A stretch of DNA of 37,880 nt from Gammaproteobacteria bacterium. Its GTDB lineage: Bacteria; Pseudomonadota; Gammaproteobacteria; Steroidobacterales; Woeseiaceae. Below the pieces are notes generated by a model. That model worked only from the letters and a program-made list of their open reading frames with translations, ran no database searches and was not told where the DNA came from. Where the stretch lies: NCBI GenBank assembly GCA_029884455.1, contig JAOUHU010000028.1, positions 1 to 37,880 on the forward strand, read 5' to 3'. Position numbers and translations under genes: made by a program. Shown one piece after another: positions 9,201 through 15,955 of this stretch; position 1 is the first letter of the stretch, and each line of letters opens with the position of its first letter.

Positions 9201-9602
9201 GTCCTTGCCGCCGTCGCGATACTGCACCATGGTGTTGGTGAAGCTGCCGATGCCGGCAATCTGCTTTCGCGAAAATTCGCAATGGTATGCCGATTTCTCA
9301 ATGTAATTCAGATTCGACGCATCGCAAACGGGAATGACATCGACGTCCGTCCAGTAAATATGATCGGTATCACAGGCACCGGCATAGGTGTCATTGCTGT
9401 CATACGGGTCGGTGGTCGTCTGCTCCGTGGTCATCGACCCGGACGTGTCCAGGATGAACATGACGTTGGGTTTCGGATTTTTCGTGGGATCCGGGTTAAT
9501 CAACAGCAGCTCGGTGTCGTCCGCGATTGCCGGCATGCCGGCCAGCGTCGCGATCGCAAAGCTGACACTCATCCATGTAATTTTGCGCATAGAGATCTTC
9601 AT
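6216..9602 (-). CDS. pilY1: PilY1 pilus tip adhesin / pilus biogenesis protein (complete)
   Basis: A 1128-residue exported protein. Signal peptide about residues 1-27 (cleavage after AIA). A von Willebrand A domain begins near residue 46, with an intact MIDAS motif D52-T-S54-G-S56. The C-terminal half is the PilY1 beta-propeller: GDPLHSQP, NDGYLHAINGADG, ELWSFIPRELL, an EF-hand-like calcium loop KDVDRDGVIEQADGD, then FGMRRGGDTYYAMDV. Known for the family: calcium-dependent control of pilus retraction, tip location and surface sensing by the VWA domain. Start ATG at 9602 has an AGGA 4 nt upstream. The gene lies 29 nt after the small periplasmic gene and just before pilE. It shares the propeller blocks with the partial copy at 2-1759. 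Confidence 0.95.
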   Translation of the reverse strand: MKISMRKITWMSVSFAIATLAGMPAIADDTELLLINPDPTKNPKPNVMFILDTSGSMTTEQTTTDPYDSNDTYAGACDTDHIYWTDVDVIPVCDASNLNYIEKSAYHCEFSRKQIAGIGSFTNTMVQYRDGGKDGMTVGQARWQYLASGYHTQPVECQADSGTHGDGRAGYLWAAAGTNLADPFTNDPESELAWGSAPRNLSYTFYDGNYLNWKNSPATVVMSRNAIMKAVATKVLSSVNNLNVGLMRFQGDNGGPVILDITDLDANRQTVINAINSLPASGRTPLSEVMYESALFWRGMPAHYGTTTYTALTDPKALASTNPMVYEQPDWDVCAKNYNVLLTDGAPVEDFDTPGLIANLPNVASVLGYVGCDGAALSGGGRCLDDVAEYLSQYDLDATTPGNQLVTTHTIGFGDDASDIPILEETALNSGGQAFVARDVESLTRTLLDIIANINDRTLSFSAPAVSVNTFNRTQNLNDLYITTFGAKSKVHWPGNLKKYRIQNRTIVDLNDNDAVDPATGFFLDTAHSIWTVGGADGNDVRLGGAASKLPTPALRNIYSNYNVGSITAANNLIHPGNLSLLDADFGLTGAAGEPTLAVLLAWARGADVRDEDVNPGTLVRYAMGDPLHSQPAAIVYGGTSASPDVVVYTATNDGYLHAINGADGTELWSFIPRELLGNLTRLYFDPGSKYKQYGLDGNIVPVVKDVDRDGVIEQADGDFVYIVFGMRRGGDTYYAMDVTNKTAPSLMWTANFPEAGESWSTPVVARMDIASVTQNSDKAVLVFGGGYDTVHDTETHPSVPDAVGAGVYIVDLVSGTQLWRAGMDSGADLRLDEPGREMDRAIPNEVRVIDLSGDGLADRMYATDLGGQVWRFDITNGNAPATLVAGGVIAQLGAEGLATPTAADTRRFYNAPDVSLITDDLQQRRYIAVSVGSGYRAHPFDLSASDRFFSIRDKNVFNQLSQLSYDTQTIITDADLVEVSGTTQTVITSNDDGWKFTLPFNEKVLADSLTFNDEIFFVAFTPDSNAAATCSAGKGTNFLYRMSAVNGDPIVPNIDTLNPALADDERRTTLQQGGIAPTPTILFPSPDDSCTGTDCNQPPLGCVGVECFDPGFDPFPVRTLWTQDGIE

Positions 9603-9631
9603 GATCCTGGCCTCAATCTATAGTCTTGCGT

Positions 9632-9970
9632 TTAGTCCGATACACTGATCGATTGCACAGTGTTCGATTCGAGATGATGCAATACGGTTACCGATGCCCG
9701 CTCGCTGCCACGCAGCTGCGCCACCGCCAGCCGGAACTCCTCCAGCCGGACCTGCTTGCTGTTTACCGTATAACTGGTCGCATCGCTTACGCGCATGCGC
9801 AGTATTTCGCAGTCATCGCATTCCCTGAATGAGATGCTGGCGTTGGCCGTGGTTGGCGCCGTGAACTGCTCCATGGTGAGTTCGTACGCCTGCGACACAA
9901 CTTCCGCTTGCGCACTGGCGGCGAAACTTGTGCCGATGACCGCAATTGCAAATAATTTTCTGATGTCCAT
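9632..9970 (-). CDS. Small periplasmic protein of the pilin operon, unknown function
   Basis: A 112-residue protein with a clear signal peptide (MDIRKLFAIAVIGTSFAA, cleavage likely after SAQA at residue 22). The mature part is about 90 residues, predicted mostly beta, with a CDDC motif near residue 57 (SFRECDDCEILRMRVS). Start: the ATG at 9970 is preceded by AGGAAGG that overlaps the pilX stop codon, whereas a longer frame upstream only shadows pilX. It sits between pilX and pilY1, 13 and 29 nt from them, so it is co-expressed with the pilus tip complex. Pseudomonas PilY2 is of similar size but lies after pilY1; equivalence is not shown. A periplasmic or tip accessory role is inferred from context only. 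Confidence 0.8.
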   Translation of the reverse strand: MDIRKLFAIAVIGTSFAASAQAEVVSQAYELTMEQFTAPTTANASISFRECDDCEILRMRVSDATSYTVNSKQVRLEEFRLAVAQLRGSERASVTVLHHLESNTVQSISVSD

Positions 9971-9983
9971 GAGTTTTACCTTC

Positions 9984-10451
9984 CTAGAGCGTCGGCGATT
10001 CGGGGCCGACGACATAAAATGCCTGGGTGTGAACCGCACTCGCATCGCGATCCGTGGTATTGCCGGGCGAGCGCAGCGAATCCGCGGTCGCGGTCGCCAC
10101 GAAATGGTAGGCGGACACGCCGCTGCCTGAGCCGAGGCTGAATGCCTTGTCCGGCACGATCGACCAGTCTTCATAGTCCACCTGTGCCACGACCGTGTCG
10201 TGGGTATTGATGTTCCTGGTCACAGCCGGGGCGCCGGCGGTATCAAATGTGCCGAGAGCCAGGATGTTTTCGAGGCCGGTTTCGGCGGCCTGGAAGGCGT
10301 ATTCGTAGTTCTGGTCATTGCGCGCCATGGCCAGTTCCGTGGTCGCGGTGTTCATGCCGGAGATCGCGAGGACGGTTATCACGACGAGCAGCACCAGGCC
10401 GACAATGAGCGCCGCGCCCCGCTGCTTGTTTTTATAAGTCATCATTTTCAT
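9984..10451 (-). CDS. pilX: Minor pilin PilX
   Basis: A 155-residue protein with the PilX N-terminal signature: short basic leader ending KNKQRG, then AALIVGLVLLVVITVLAIS, and an amphipathic AFQAAETGLENIL segment. No Glu is visible at mature position 5. PilX joins PilV, PilW and PilE in the minor-pilin complex that primes pilus assembly and carries PilY1. It lies 14 nt after pilW in the same operon. Start at 10451 is the first of several closely spaced ATGs (residues 1, 3 and 4), so the exact start is uncertain by a few codons. Confidence 0.9.
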   Translation of the reverse strand: MKMMTYKNKQRGAALIVGLVLLVVITVLAISGMNTATTELAMARNDQNYEYAFQAAETGLENILALGTFDTAGAPAVTRNINTHDTVVAQVDYEDWSIVPDKAFSLGSGSGVSAYHFVATATADSLRSPGNTTDRDASAVHTQAFYVVGPESPTL

Positions 10452-10465
10452 CGTAGTGCTCTCAA

Positions 10466-11473
10466 TCAGGTCCTGGCGTTACGCAACAGGATGGTTTTTG
10501 ACACCATCATGCGACGGAAACTGTCATTGAAGGTGCCGAGGTCGACATCGCCGGGCTCGTAGTCAGTCGGGTCGATAACGCCGTTCTCGATGGTCACGCC
10601 GCGCACCAGCAGCCAGATGCGCGCCGTGATCACGCGCGCGCCCGGGATGAAGTTCACAGCATCGTTCGGGTCATAGACGCCTTCGCCGGGACTGACGTAG
10701 CGGTCAACCGTATTGTCGGCGTCGACGTCCACCCCGAGCTGAATCTGGATGTTCTCCACGCCCGGCGCGATCTCCTCATCGACGATGGTTGGCGCGCCGC
10801 CGACACTGGTCAGGCGCTTGCGCCGCAGTGTCGGCGTGCCCGGGATCAGGTCGGAGTTATTGGCCACGTAGTACGAACTGACCAGCAAGTTATGCGTGGT
10901 TGACGCCGGCTGCCCGGTGACCGGGTTGATCGCGGTGCTGAATGTCGCCGGCGGTGCCACGGCACTGAAAATTTCTCCCTGGATACGCGTTGTCTGAATC
11001 TGCAGCCGGGTACTGTCCACCGCGACCGGTGCAACCGTGGCGCGCCGCACCGTAATAATGTCCGAATTCAGCTGTGCAGCAGGTTGTGGCAGGCAGGGCA
11101 GGGTATACGAATTGTTCTCGCCATCAACCGCCAGCGCGATGTCCAGTGCCCAACCGTCACCGCAGACGTTCGGCTCGGGCAATGCACGCGGGTTCTTGTC
11201 GCCCAGAATCGAGCGGCCTTCGACCGACAGCGCGCGGCTGGTGCGGCCCCAGTTACTCGCCATGCGCATGTCATTCTCGATGGTATCCATGGCGAACTGT
11301 GCTGTTTCCTGGACGCGGGCAATGGAATCGTTTATGACGAATGCCTGCCGGCTCTGGTTATAGATCTGCACCGCACCGATCATCAGGAACGAGCCGATCG
11401 CCAGTGCAACCAGCAACTCGACCATGGTCATGCCGGTTTGTGCGCGAATCATTGTCTTGCTTGTCTGTATCAT
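10466..11473 (-). CDS. pilW: Minor pilin PilW
   Basis: A 335-residue prepilin of the usual PilW length. Leader ends RAQTG; the mature protein starts MTMVELLVALAIGSFLMIG with Glu at position 5, followed by the PilW-type YNQSRQAFVINDSIARVQE segment. The large C-terminal domain ends in a stretch (FRRMMVSKTILLRNART) typical of PilW. A TAGGG overlapping the pilV stop serves as ribosome site 10 nt before the ATG at 11473. An internal ATG (residue 8) would give a more standard leader length, so either start is possible. Part of the pilus priming complex with PilV, PilX and PilE. Confidence 0.92.
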   Translation of the reverse strand: MIQTSKTMIRAQTGMTMVELLVALAIGSFLMIGAVQIYNQSRQAFVINDSIARVQETAQFAMDTIENDMRMASNWGRTSRALSVEGRSILGDKNPRALPEPNVCGDGWALDIALAVDGENNSYTLPCLPQPAAQLNSDIITVRRATVAPVAVDSTRLQIQTTRIQGEIFSAVAPPATFSTAINPVTGQPASTTHNLLVSSYYVANNSDLIPGTPTLRRKRLTSVGGAPTIVDEEIAPGVENIQIQLGVDVDADNTVDRYVSPGEGVYDPNDAVNFIPGARVITARIWLLVRGVTIENGVIDPTDYEPGDVDLGTFNDSFRRMMVSKTILLRNART

Positions 11474-11483
11474 GCGCGTCGCC

Positions 11484-11957
11484 CTAGTTCGGAATTACTG
11501 GAATTGCTATCGAATACGCCGGCGGCGGATTGGCGCCGGGCTCGGACCAGGTCACATTGATGGTGTAAACAGGCGGCACGCCACTGTCATCGAAAATGAC
11601 TTCGACGTTGCCGGCAGGCAGGGTGTCGTCAGCCTGTTGCTGCCAGAGAAAAATGTCGTGGCCGGCCATCGCAACCTCGTCGCAGCTGGCAACACCGGAC
11701 ACGCAGTTGCCGTCGAGGCCGGCACCCTCGTAGCTTATACCGGCCCTCGGGTTGGCCCGAATCCGGTCGGCGACGTCGCCGGCGAGAGTGACGGCGTGGT
11801 GGCGCAGCATCGAGGTGCGGCCCGCCTGCATGCTGTGCACGTACAGGCCGGCGATGCCGAGCATGCCAACTGACATGATCACCAATGCAATCAACACTTC
11901 GACCAGCGAGAAGCCGCGTTGTCGCCGTGCTGCGCAATCTGGTTTTACTGACATCAT
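11484..11957 (-). CDS. pilV: Minor pilin PilV
   Basis: A 157-residue prepilin. Leader ends AARRQRG, mature start FSLVEVLIALVIMSVGMLG with Glu at position 5, followed by the PilV hallmark HAVTLAGDVADRIRANP. A C-terminal proline-rich stretch (GANPPPAYSIAIPVIPN) closes the protein. It lies 32 nt after the upstream fimT/gspH gene and 10 nt before pilW. Known role: minor pilin in the initiation complex with PilW and PilX. Confidence 0.92.
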   Translation of the reverse strand: MMSVKPDCAARRQRGFSLVEVLIALVIMSVGMLGIAGLYVHSMQAGRTSMLRHHAVTLAGDVADRIRANPRAGISYEGAGLDGNCVSGVASCDEVAMAGHDIFLWQQQADDTLPAGNVEVIFDDSGVPPVYTINVTWSEPGANPPPAYSIAIPVIPN

Positions 11958-11989
11958 TGACTCTATTCCTTATATATACGTCAGGACGA

Positions 11990-12586
11990 CTACGGGCAGG
12001 TCTTGCCCATGCCGGCCAGCGCGTTGCTCACCAGCGTGTAGTCCCTGAGCACCGTGGCACGACCCAGCGGGGTCGCGACTAACAGGCGTCCGGCCGAATA
12101 ATCCTTGGACGACTCGGCGACGCCGCGCGCATCACACACGATCACCTGGCTAACCGACCCCGCGACCCCGGAACCGAGCCCGGCCGAGGTGTAGGTGAAA
12201 AACGTCGCGTCATTGGCAACAGCCAGCGAGACGCCTTCCGCAATCGCGGGGTGGGCGCGCAGCACGGTTTCACCAATGCCGGCCCGGGTACGATCACCGT
12301 TGTCGTCGACAAAAACGATGAAGCCGTCGTCCCAGCCGCCCTGGCAGTTGGCGCCTGCGGTCATGGAATTGTCGCTGGCGCAAATGGTGATATTGGTCTT
12401 GGCACGAGCCGCTTCGGCACGCGCGACCAGGAATGCGGCGTGCAGGTCATTTGCCGTGGTTGTGATGCGGCTGTTGCGCGTGAATTCCGTCATGTTCGGG
12501 ATGCCGAGTGTCAGTACCACGCCGACGATCAACACCGTGATCAGCAGCTCATACAAGGTGAAACCGGCCTGGGTTGGTTTTTTCAT
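11990..12586 (-). CDS. FimT/GspH-type minor pseudopilin (second in operon)
   Basis: A 198-residue prepilin from the ATG at 12586: leader MKKPTQAG, then FTLYELLITVLIVGVVLTLG with Glu at position 5, followed by the FimT/GspH signature (NDLHAAFLVARAEAARAKT) and CASDNSMTAGANCQGGWDDG, typical of the GspH/FimT globular domain. No strong Shine-Dalgarno is visible; a longer in-frame ATG at 12655 would give an over-long leader. It lies 98 nt after the first fimT gene and 32 nt before pilV. FimT-like minor pilins in some bacteria bind DNA during uptake (known for FimT in Legionella); that role here is only a possibility. Confidence 0.88.
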   Translation of the reverse strand: MKKPTQAGFTLYELLITVLIVGVVLTLGIPNMTEFTRNSRITTTANDLHAAFLVARAEAARAKTNITICASDNSMTAGANCQGGWDDGFIVFVDDNGDRTRAGIGETVLRAHPAIAEGVSLAVANDATFFTYTSAGLGSGVAGSVSQVIVCDARGVAESSKDYSAGRLLVATPLGRATVLRDYTLVSNALAGMGKTCP

Positions 12587-12684
12587 GTAAGCAATATACT
12601 GCGCGGGTTCCGGGGCATCCCGGGCAACTGACGAACGGGTAAACCGGACCGACAAGCGGTCGAAAATGGCCGCATCGACTTAAC

Positions 12685-13218
12685 TTAATCCGCACAGCGA
12701 TAAGGATTGCCGCGTGTGTCGGCCAGGGTGACGCGCGGCCGCCCGGTGTAACTTACGACCAGCGCCCGCGGGGTCACCCGGCCGGCGGGGTCGCAGACCA
12801 CGATCGTGCCATTGGTAGCCCTGAGCTCGGTCGATCGCAGCGTGAAACCGCGGCGGTTTGCGGAGATCCGTACCGCGGAATCGGTGCGGTGAGCCTGCAG
12901 CAGGGCTTCACCCGGATCGCGGCCGGGAGGGTCGTCACGGTCCAGATTATTGAACATAATCCAGCCGTCCGACCAATCCAGCGAAGCTGTGCAGCTGGTG
13001 CCGTCAAGACTTGGGCAGATCGAGACGACCTGGCGTCGAACCACAGACTCCTGCCGCGCCAGGTGGATGGCGTGAAACAGTGCATCGACTTCGGTTCGCA
13101 GTCGGCCATTGGCAATGATCTTTTCGAACGATGGCAGTGCGAGCCCGGCAATGATCGCCAGCAGCGTCATCGTCAGCAGCAGTTCATACAGGGTGAATCC
13201 GTTCGGGTGATAACGCAT
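12685..13218 (-). CDS. FimT/GspH-type minor pseudopilin (first in operon)
   Basis: A 177-residue prepilin from the ATG at 13218: leader MRYHPNG, mature FTLYELLLTMTLLAIIAGLA with Glu at position 5, then LRTEVDALFHAIHLARQESV and CPSLDGTSCTASLDWSDGW, the FimT/GspH pattern. An in-frame TTG at 13236 would extend the leader by six residues and is less likely. First gene of the minor-pilin operon, divergent from the Fur-type regulator; the 105-bp gap presumably holds both promoters. The C-terminus is basic (RPRVTLADTRGNPYRCAD), which would suit a DNA-contacting surface, but this is inference. Confidence 0.88.
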   Translation of the reverse strand: MRYHPNGFTLYELLLTMTLLAIIAGLALPSFEKIIANGRLRTEVDALFHAIHLARQESVVRRQVVSICPSLDGTSCTASLDWSDGWIMFNNLDRDDPPGRDPGEALLQAHRTDSAVRISANRRGFTLRSTELRATNGTIVVCDPAGRVTPRALVVSYTGRPRVTLADTRGNPYRCAD

Positions 13219-13265
13219 GGCGGCATCCGTAGTCAAAGCGCTGAGTCTAGTGATGCGGCGTACTG

Positions 13266-13293
13266 CCGACAGTGCCTGAAATTGGTCTATACT
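13266..13293 (+). promoter_or_regulatory. Candidate promoter of the Fur/Irr-like gene
   Basis: TATACT (13288-13293) matches the -10 consensus in 5 of 6 positions. CCGACA (13266-13271), 16 bp upstream, matches the -35 in 4 of 6. The start codon is 31 nt downstream of the -10. The region also serves the divergent pilin operon. Confidence 0.4.
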
Positions 13294-13323
13294 GCCGAAA
13301 TCGAAAATTTAGAGGTTGCTCAA

Positions 13324-13728
13324 ATGTCGCAGACGCGCATTCATTCGCTGTTCGACCAATTTGGCATTCTGGTTACACCGCAACGGCTTGAAGTTGCCAG
13401 CATCCTGCTCGAGAAACCACAACACCTGTCGGCCGATCAGATCATCGAGCGGCTGCGCAAGAGCGGCAGTGCGGTATCCAAGGCGACGGTCTACAACACG
13501 CTGAACCTGTTCAGCGAGCATGGCCTCGTGAAAGAGGTGATGGTTGACCCGATTCGCAAGTTTTACGACTCGGCGACGCATGCGCATCACCATTTTTACA
13601 ATGTCGATACTGGTGAACTGCTCGACATTGCCGAGGAAATGGTGCGTTTCGAGCAACTGCCCGACCTGCCCCAGGGCACAGAGCAGCAGAGTGTCGAAGT
13701 GCTGATCAAGGTTCGTGACCGGGCTTGA
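13324..13728 (+). CDS. Fur-superfamily transcriptional regulator, Irr-like
   Basis: A 134-residue regulator. The N-terminal winged helix contains the Fur-family recognition helix (VSKATVYNTLNLFSEHGL, residues 51-68). The dimerisation domain has KFYDSATHAHHHFYNVDTG, with a triple His at 88-90. The protein has no cysteine at all, so it lacks the structural CxxC zinc site of Fur, PerR and Zur. The His cluster followed by a DTGEL segment recalls Irr, the haem/iron-responsive branch known from alphaproteobacteria. Start ATG at 13324 has an AGAGG 8 nt upstream. Divergent from the minor-pilin operon, so control of pili by iron or haem is possible but inferred. It may instead be another manganese or peroxide-type Fur paralog. 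Confidence 0.85.
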   Translation: MSQTRIHSLFDQFGILVTPQRLEVASILLEKPQHLSADQIIERLRKSGSAVSKATVYNTLNLFSEHGLVKEVMVDPIRKFYDSATHAHHHFYNVDTGELLDIAEEMVRFEQLPDLPQGTEQQSVEVLIKVRDRA

Positions 13729-13756
13729 ACGCCTGGCAAATGTGGCCATAAACCCT

Positions 13757-13784
13757 TTGCGGCGGCGGGACACGGGGCTATACT
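13757..13784 (+). promoter_or_regulatory. Promoter of the tRNA-Thr gene
   Basis: TTGCGG (13757-13762), a 16-bp spacer, then TATACT (13779-13784), which ends 9 nt before the first base of the tRNA. The sequence after the -10 is all G/C (GCGCGCCGC), the discriminator type found at stringently controlled stable-RNA promoters. Confidence 0.65.
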
Positions 13785-13793
13785 GCGCGCCGC

Positions 13794-13869
13794 GCCGGAT
13801 TAGCTCAGTCGGTAGAGCATCGCATTCGTAATGCGGGGGTCAGAAGTTCGAATCTTCTATCCGGCACCA
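13794..13869 (+). tRNA. tRNA-Thr (anticodon CGT)
   Basis: A 76-nt cloverleaf with encoded CCA. Acceptor GCCGGAT pairs fully with ATCCGGC. D arm GCTC/GAGC. Anticodon arm TCGCA/TGCGG with loop TTCGTAA, giving anticodon CGT (13827-13829), which reads ACG threonine codons. T arm AGAAG/CTTCT around TTCGAAT. Discriminator base A. A separate promoter lies directly upstream. No paired terminator hairpin is obvious downstream. Confidence 0.97.
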
Positions 13870-13931
13870 TTCTCTTCGCCCCTGATGCTGTTGGCCTGAT
13901 TTGGGGTCGAAAGCGATGAGCACGCTGCAGC

Positions 13932-14366
13932 ATGCATGCATTGTTTGAGAAGGTCAGGTCACTCAATTTGCCGGCCGGCGACTTCGCAATTTTCGGCAGC
14001 GGGCCGTTGCTCGTGCGCGGCATTATCCACGAGGTTCAAGACATCGACATTATCTGTCGTGGCGCTGCCTGGCGGCGCGCGCAGGAACTCGGTGAACTCA
14101 GCTACCTCGCGGACTTCGACCTGTACGTGGTGAGCCTGGATAACGATCGCATCAGCCTCGGCTGCCGTTGGGGAATCGGTTGTTTCGATATTGACGAGCT
14201 GATCGACAGCGCCGAGGTCATTTCCGGCCTGCCGTTTGTACGATTGAATTTCGTTATCGACTACAAGCGAATAGCGGCACGGCCCAAGGACCTCGTACAT
14301 CTGGACCTGGCCGACGCCTGGATCGGCGCCAAGAAAATGGCGGACACAGGGCAGCAGTCCGGTTAA
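13932..14366 (+). CDS. Nucleotidyltransferase-fold protein, substrate unknown
   Basis: A 144-residue soluble protein. Near the N-terminus FAIFGSGPLLVRG is followed by EVQDIDIIC, which fits the GS...DxD pattern of the pol-beta nucleotidyltransferase fold (the two Asp would bind metal). This pattern is read by eye and the closest family is not certain. The C-terminal part has a conserved-looking FVRLNFVIDYKR and KDLVHLDLADAWIG. The start is the ATG at 13932, without a strong ribosome site. It lies 62 nt after the tRNA and may be co-transcribed with it. It is not paired with an obvious HEPN or antitoxin partner, so a toxin-antitoxin role is not supported. Confidence 0.6.
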   Translation: MHALFEKVRSLNLPAGDFAIFGSGPLLVRGIIHEVQDIDIICRGAAWRRAQELGELSYLADFDLYVVSLDNDRISLGCRWGIGCFDIDELIDSAEVISGLPFVRLNFVIDYKRIAARPKDLVHLDLADAWIGAKKMADTGQQSG

Positions 14367-14435
14367 ACTTTTCGACGTGGCGCAGTGTCTGTCCGGTCCG
14401 GGCACTGCATGCGGCAATATTCAGGGGGAGTCAAA

Positions 14436-14513
14436 ATGTCAGCAAGTGCCATTGCGCCGAGCATGCTGCGCCCCTTTCCTGCAAGACGTGCCGCCGGCCT
14501 GACAGCAAGCTGA
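14436..14513 (+). CDS. Possible 25-residue leader peptide coupled to the DASS transporter
   Basis: A short ORF (MSASAIAPSMLRPFPARR followed by AAGLTAS). It has the best Shine-Dalgarno of the region (GGGGGAG, 14424-14430, 5 nt before the ATG), and its TGA overlaps the transporter ATG as TGATG. The transporter start itself has no good ribosome site, so ribosomes ending here could re-initiate on it. Composition is unremarkable, with no run of regulatory codons that would indicate attenuation. It may be a translational coupling leader or chance. Confidence 0.4.
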   Translation: MSASAIAPSMLRPFPARRAAGLTAS

Positions 14514-15952
14514 TGGCTTACCAGGTCATTGGCCGGATTCTCGGACCCGCAATCTTTTTGCTGATGCTGGCCGTTGCTGACAGCCAGAGCGCGATGAGCC
14601 TGCAGGCCTGGTACGCGGCAGCCGTAGGCATATGGATGGCGATCTGGTGGGCCACCGAGGCTATCCCGGTAGCGGTCACCGCATTCCTGCCACTGGTGCT
14701 GTTCGAACCGCTTGGCGTCCTGACCTTGAAAGACGCCGCGTCGCGCTACGCCGATCCGGTCATATTCCTGTATCTCGGCGGCTTCATCATGGCGCTGGCG
14801 GTCGAGCGCTGGAACCTGCATCGGCGTATTGCGCTCGCCATCCTGGAGCGCACCGGCACCGACGGGCGCCGCCTGGTGGGCGGCTTCATGTTCGTCTGCG
14901 CGATGCTCAGCATGTGGATGAGCAATACGTCGACGACGATGATGTTGCTGCCAATCGTGTTGTCAGTGATTGCCGTCATACGCGACAACGTGCCAAATAT
15001 CAGCGACCGGGCGCAAGCGGATTTCCGCATTGCCATGTTGCTCGGGCTGGCCTACGCCGCGAGTATCGGCGGGCTTGCGACGCTTGTTGGTACGCCGCCA
15101 AATGCGCTGCTGGTTGCGCACATGGCAGAAAATCATGGCATCGAAATCAGCTTCGCACGCTGGATGCTGGTCGGCGTGCCGGTCACCGCGCTGCTGCTGC
15201 CGGCTGCCTGGCTGTTGCTGACCCGTATCCTTTACCCGGTGCACATCCCGGCCAATGCGGCGGTTGATTCACATCTGCACGACTTGCGCGAAGCGATGGG
15301 TCCGATGACTGTAGCCGAAAGACGTGTCGCCGTGATTTTCGGCACGGTTATTTTTTGCTGGATGTTTCGCGGTCTGCTGACCGGCTGGCTCGGCATCAGC
15401 GGCGTGTCCGACCCGGGCATAGTGATCGCGGCGGCGGTCGTGTTATTCCTGATGCCGAGCGCTGACGCCACCCAGCCGCAACTCATGACCTGGCCTGACG
15501 TTTTGCGACTGCCCTGGGGTGTACTGATCCTGTTTGGCGGTGGCCTGAGTCTCGCCGCGGCCGTTTCGGAATCCGGCCTCGCCTTGTGGCTGGGTGGCAG
15601 CCTGGCGCCGCTCACGGTACTGGGTTCTGTGGTCCTGATTGTCGCGGCCGTGGCGCTGGTCGTTTTTCTCACCGAGCTGACCAGCAACCTCGCCACCACG
15701 GCGACCTTGTTGCCGGTCATTGGCGCGATCGCGGTGCAGGCCGGCATGCCGCCGTTGTTGCTCACTGTGCCGATAACGATTGCCGCGAGCTGCGCCTTCA
15801 TGCTGCCGGTGGCAACGCCGCCGAATGCCATCGTATTCTCGACCGGCGATGTCAGTATTCCGCAGATGGTCAAGGCCGGGTTCTGGCTAAACCTGTTTTG
15901 CATCGTGATGATCTCGCTGATCGCGATGTTCCTGGTGCCAAACGTGTTTTGA
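14513..15952 (+). CDS. DASS/SLC13-family sodium:dicarboxylate (anion) symporter
   Basis: A 479-residue inner-membrane protein with about 11-12 hydrophobic segments. It has the duplicated signature of the divalent-anion:sodium symporters: MWMSNTSTTMMLLP (S137-N138-T139) and TELTSNLATTATLLP near residue 390, each preceded by a hairpin-type stretch. These SN(T/x) loops bind sodium and the substrate carboxylates in the family. EAIPVAVTAFLPLVLFEPLG is the usual N-terminal block. Likely substrates are C4-dicarboxylates or citrate; the exact anion cannot be told. It starts at the ATG overlapping a short leader ORF. Its stop lies 3 nt from the end of the convergent M14 peptidase gene. Confidence 0.92.
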   Translation: MAYQVIGRILGPAIFLLMLAVADSQSAMSLQAWYAAAVGIWMAIWWATEAIPVAVTAFLPLVLFEPLGVLTLKDAASRYADPVIFLYLGGFIMALAVERWNLHRRIALAILERTGTDGRRLVGGFMFVCAMLSMWMSNTSTTMMLLPIVLSVIAVIRDNVPNISDRAQADFRIAMLLGLAYAASIGGLATLVGTPPNALLVAHMAENHGIEISFARWMLVGVPVTALLLPAAWLLLTRILYPVHIPANAAVDSHLHDLREAMGPMTVAERRVAVIFGTVIFCWMFRGLLTGWLGISGVSDPGIVIAAAVVLFLMPSADATQPQLMTWPDVLRLPWGVLILFGGGLSLAAAVSESGLALWLGGSLAPLTVLGSVVLIVAAVALVVFLTELTSNLATTATLLPVIGAIAVQAGMPPLLLTVPITIAASCAFMLPVATPPNAIVFSTGDVSIPQMVKAGFWLNLFCIVMISLIAMFLVPNVF

Positions 15953-15955
15953 CGC

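Noticed and set aside
13835..13844. GGGGTCAGA inside the tRNA, like the 5724 palindrome
   Set aside because: It is the variable loop and T-arm start of a normal tRNA; no inverted partner.
13794..13869. Phage or island attachment site at the tRNA
   Set aside because: No integrase is nearby and no repeat of the tRNA 3' end was noticed in the window; the flanking genes look chromosomal.
13932..14366. Toxin-antitoxin reading of the nucleotidyltransferase-like gene
   Set aside because: No partner gene of HEPN or antitoxin type is adjacent, and the gene lies beside a tRNA and a transporter.
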